DNA from: an uncultured Myxococcales bacterium
Lineage (GTDB): Bacteria > Myxococcota_A > Bradymonadia > Bradymonadales > Bradymonadaceae
DNA length: 6,551 bases
Assembly: GCA_913058025.1 (NCBI GenBank)
Contig: CAJXPN010000260.1
Location: 1-6,551, forward strand
Direction of reading: 5' to 3'
The position numbers were made by a program, and so were the translations under genes. A model generated the notes under the pieces. The model was not told the DNA's origin. It did no database searches and worked only from the letters and a program-made list of their open reading frames with translations. Positions 6,522 to 6,551 of the stretch are shown piece by piece (the stretch's first letter is position 1; each line of letters opens with the position of its first letter).

Positions 6522-6551
6522 CTGTCTCTTATACACATCTGACGCTGCCGA
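6522..6551. other. Illumina Nextera adapter (read-1 side, reverse complement)
   Basis: The Tn5 mosaic end occupies 6522-6540 and is followed by gacgctgccga, the reverse complement of the Nextera read-1 adapter. It is library sequence, not genomic. The insert ends at 6521, inside the 5' part of the beta-propeller gene. Confidence 0.98.

Noticed and set aside
33..6540. Perfect 19-bp inverted repeats flanking about 6.5 kb, like the ends of a Tn5-type transposon.
   Set aside because: They are the Tn5 mosaic ends of the Nextera library kit, joined directly to Illumina read-1 and read-2/P7 adapter sequence. No transposase is present.

Overview
The window is one assembled fragment of very GC-rich bacterial DNA (about two thirds G+C or more by eye). 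Illumina Nextera adapter sequence is still attached at both ends, so the biological insert is positions 52-6521 and both terminal genes are cut by library adapters. High GC, a secreted subtilisin with a PKD-type domain and DxDxDG calcium loops, a large REC/HD-GYP-type regulator and a PD40 beta-propeller together suggest Myxococcota (Polyangiales/Sandaracinaceae-like) or another GC-rich former deltaproteobacterium. This placement is inference; there is no rRNA or marker gene.

Layout, left to right: (1) adapter, 1-51. (2) On the minus strand, an S8 subtilisin-like protease with signal peptide, propeptide, full catalytic triad, two large insertions in the catalytic domain and the start of a PKD-like domain; its 3' end is lost in the adapter. 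(3) 79 bp upstream of it, on the same strand, a response regulator with an intact receiver domain, a coiled coil and an HD-GYP-like output domain whose catalytic motifs are eroded (HD has become HW). (4) A 164-bp gap holding a clear hairpin terminator. (5) On the minus strand, a six-helix membrane protein of unknown function, with a good ribosome binding site and promoter. (6) Divergent from it, on the plus strand, a stand-alone nucleotidyltransferase resembling inositol-1-phosphate cytidylyltransferases. (7) Convergent with that, sharing a CTAG of overlapping stop codons, the 3' part of a TolB-like PD40 beta-propeller protein. (8) Adapter, 6522-6551.

No evidence ties these genes into one pathway. 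The regulator and the protease could be co-transcribed. The membrane protein is a separate unit, isolated by its own promoter and terminator. The cytidylyltransferase is the only gene on the plus strand. No RNA genes, CRISPR, insertion sequences or phage genes were seen. The most unusual items are the calcium-loop insertion inside the subtilisin catalytic domain, the enzymatically dead-looking HD-GYP output domain behind a fully conserved receiver, and the single-domain CDP-inositol-type transferase without its usual synthase partner in view.
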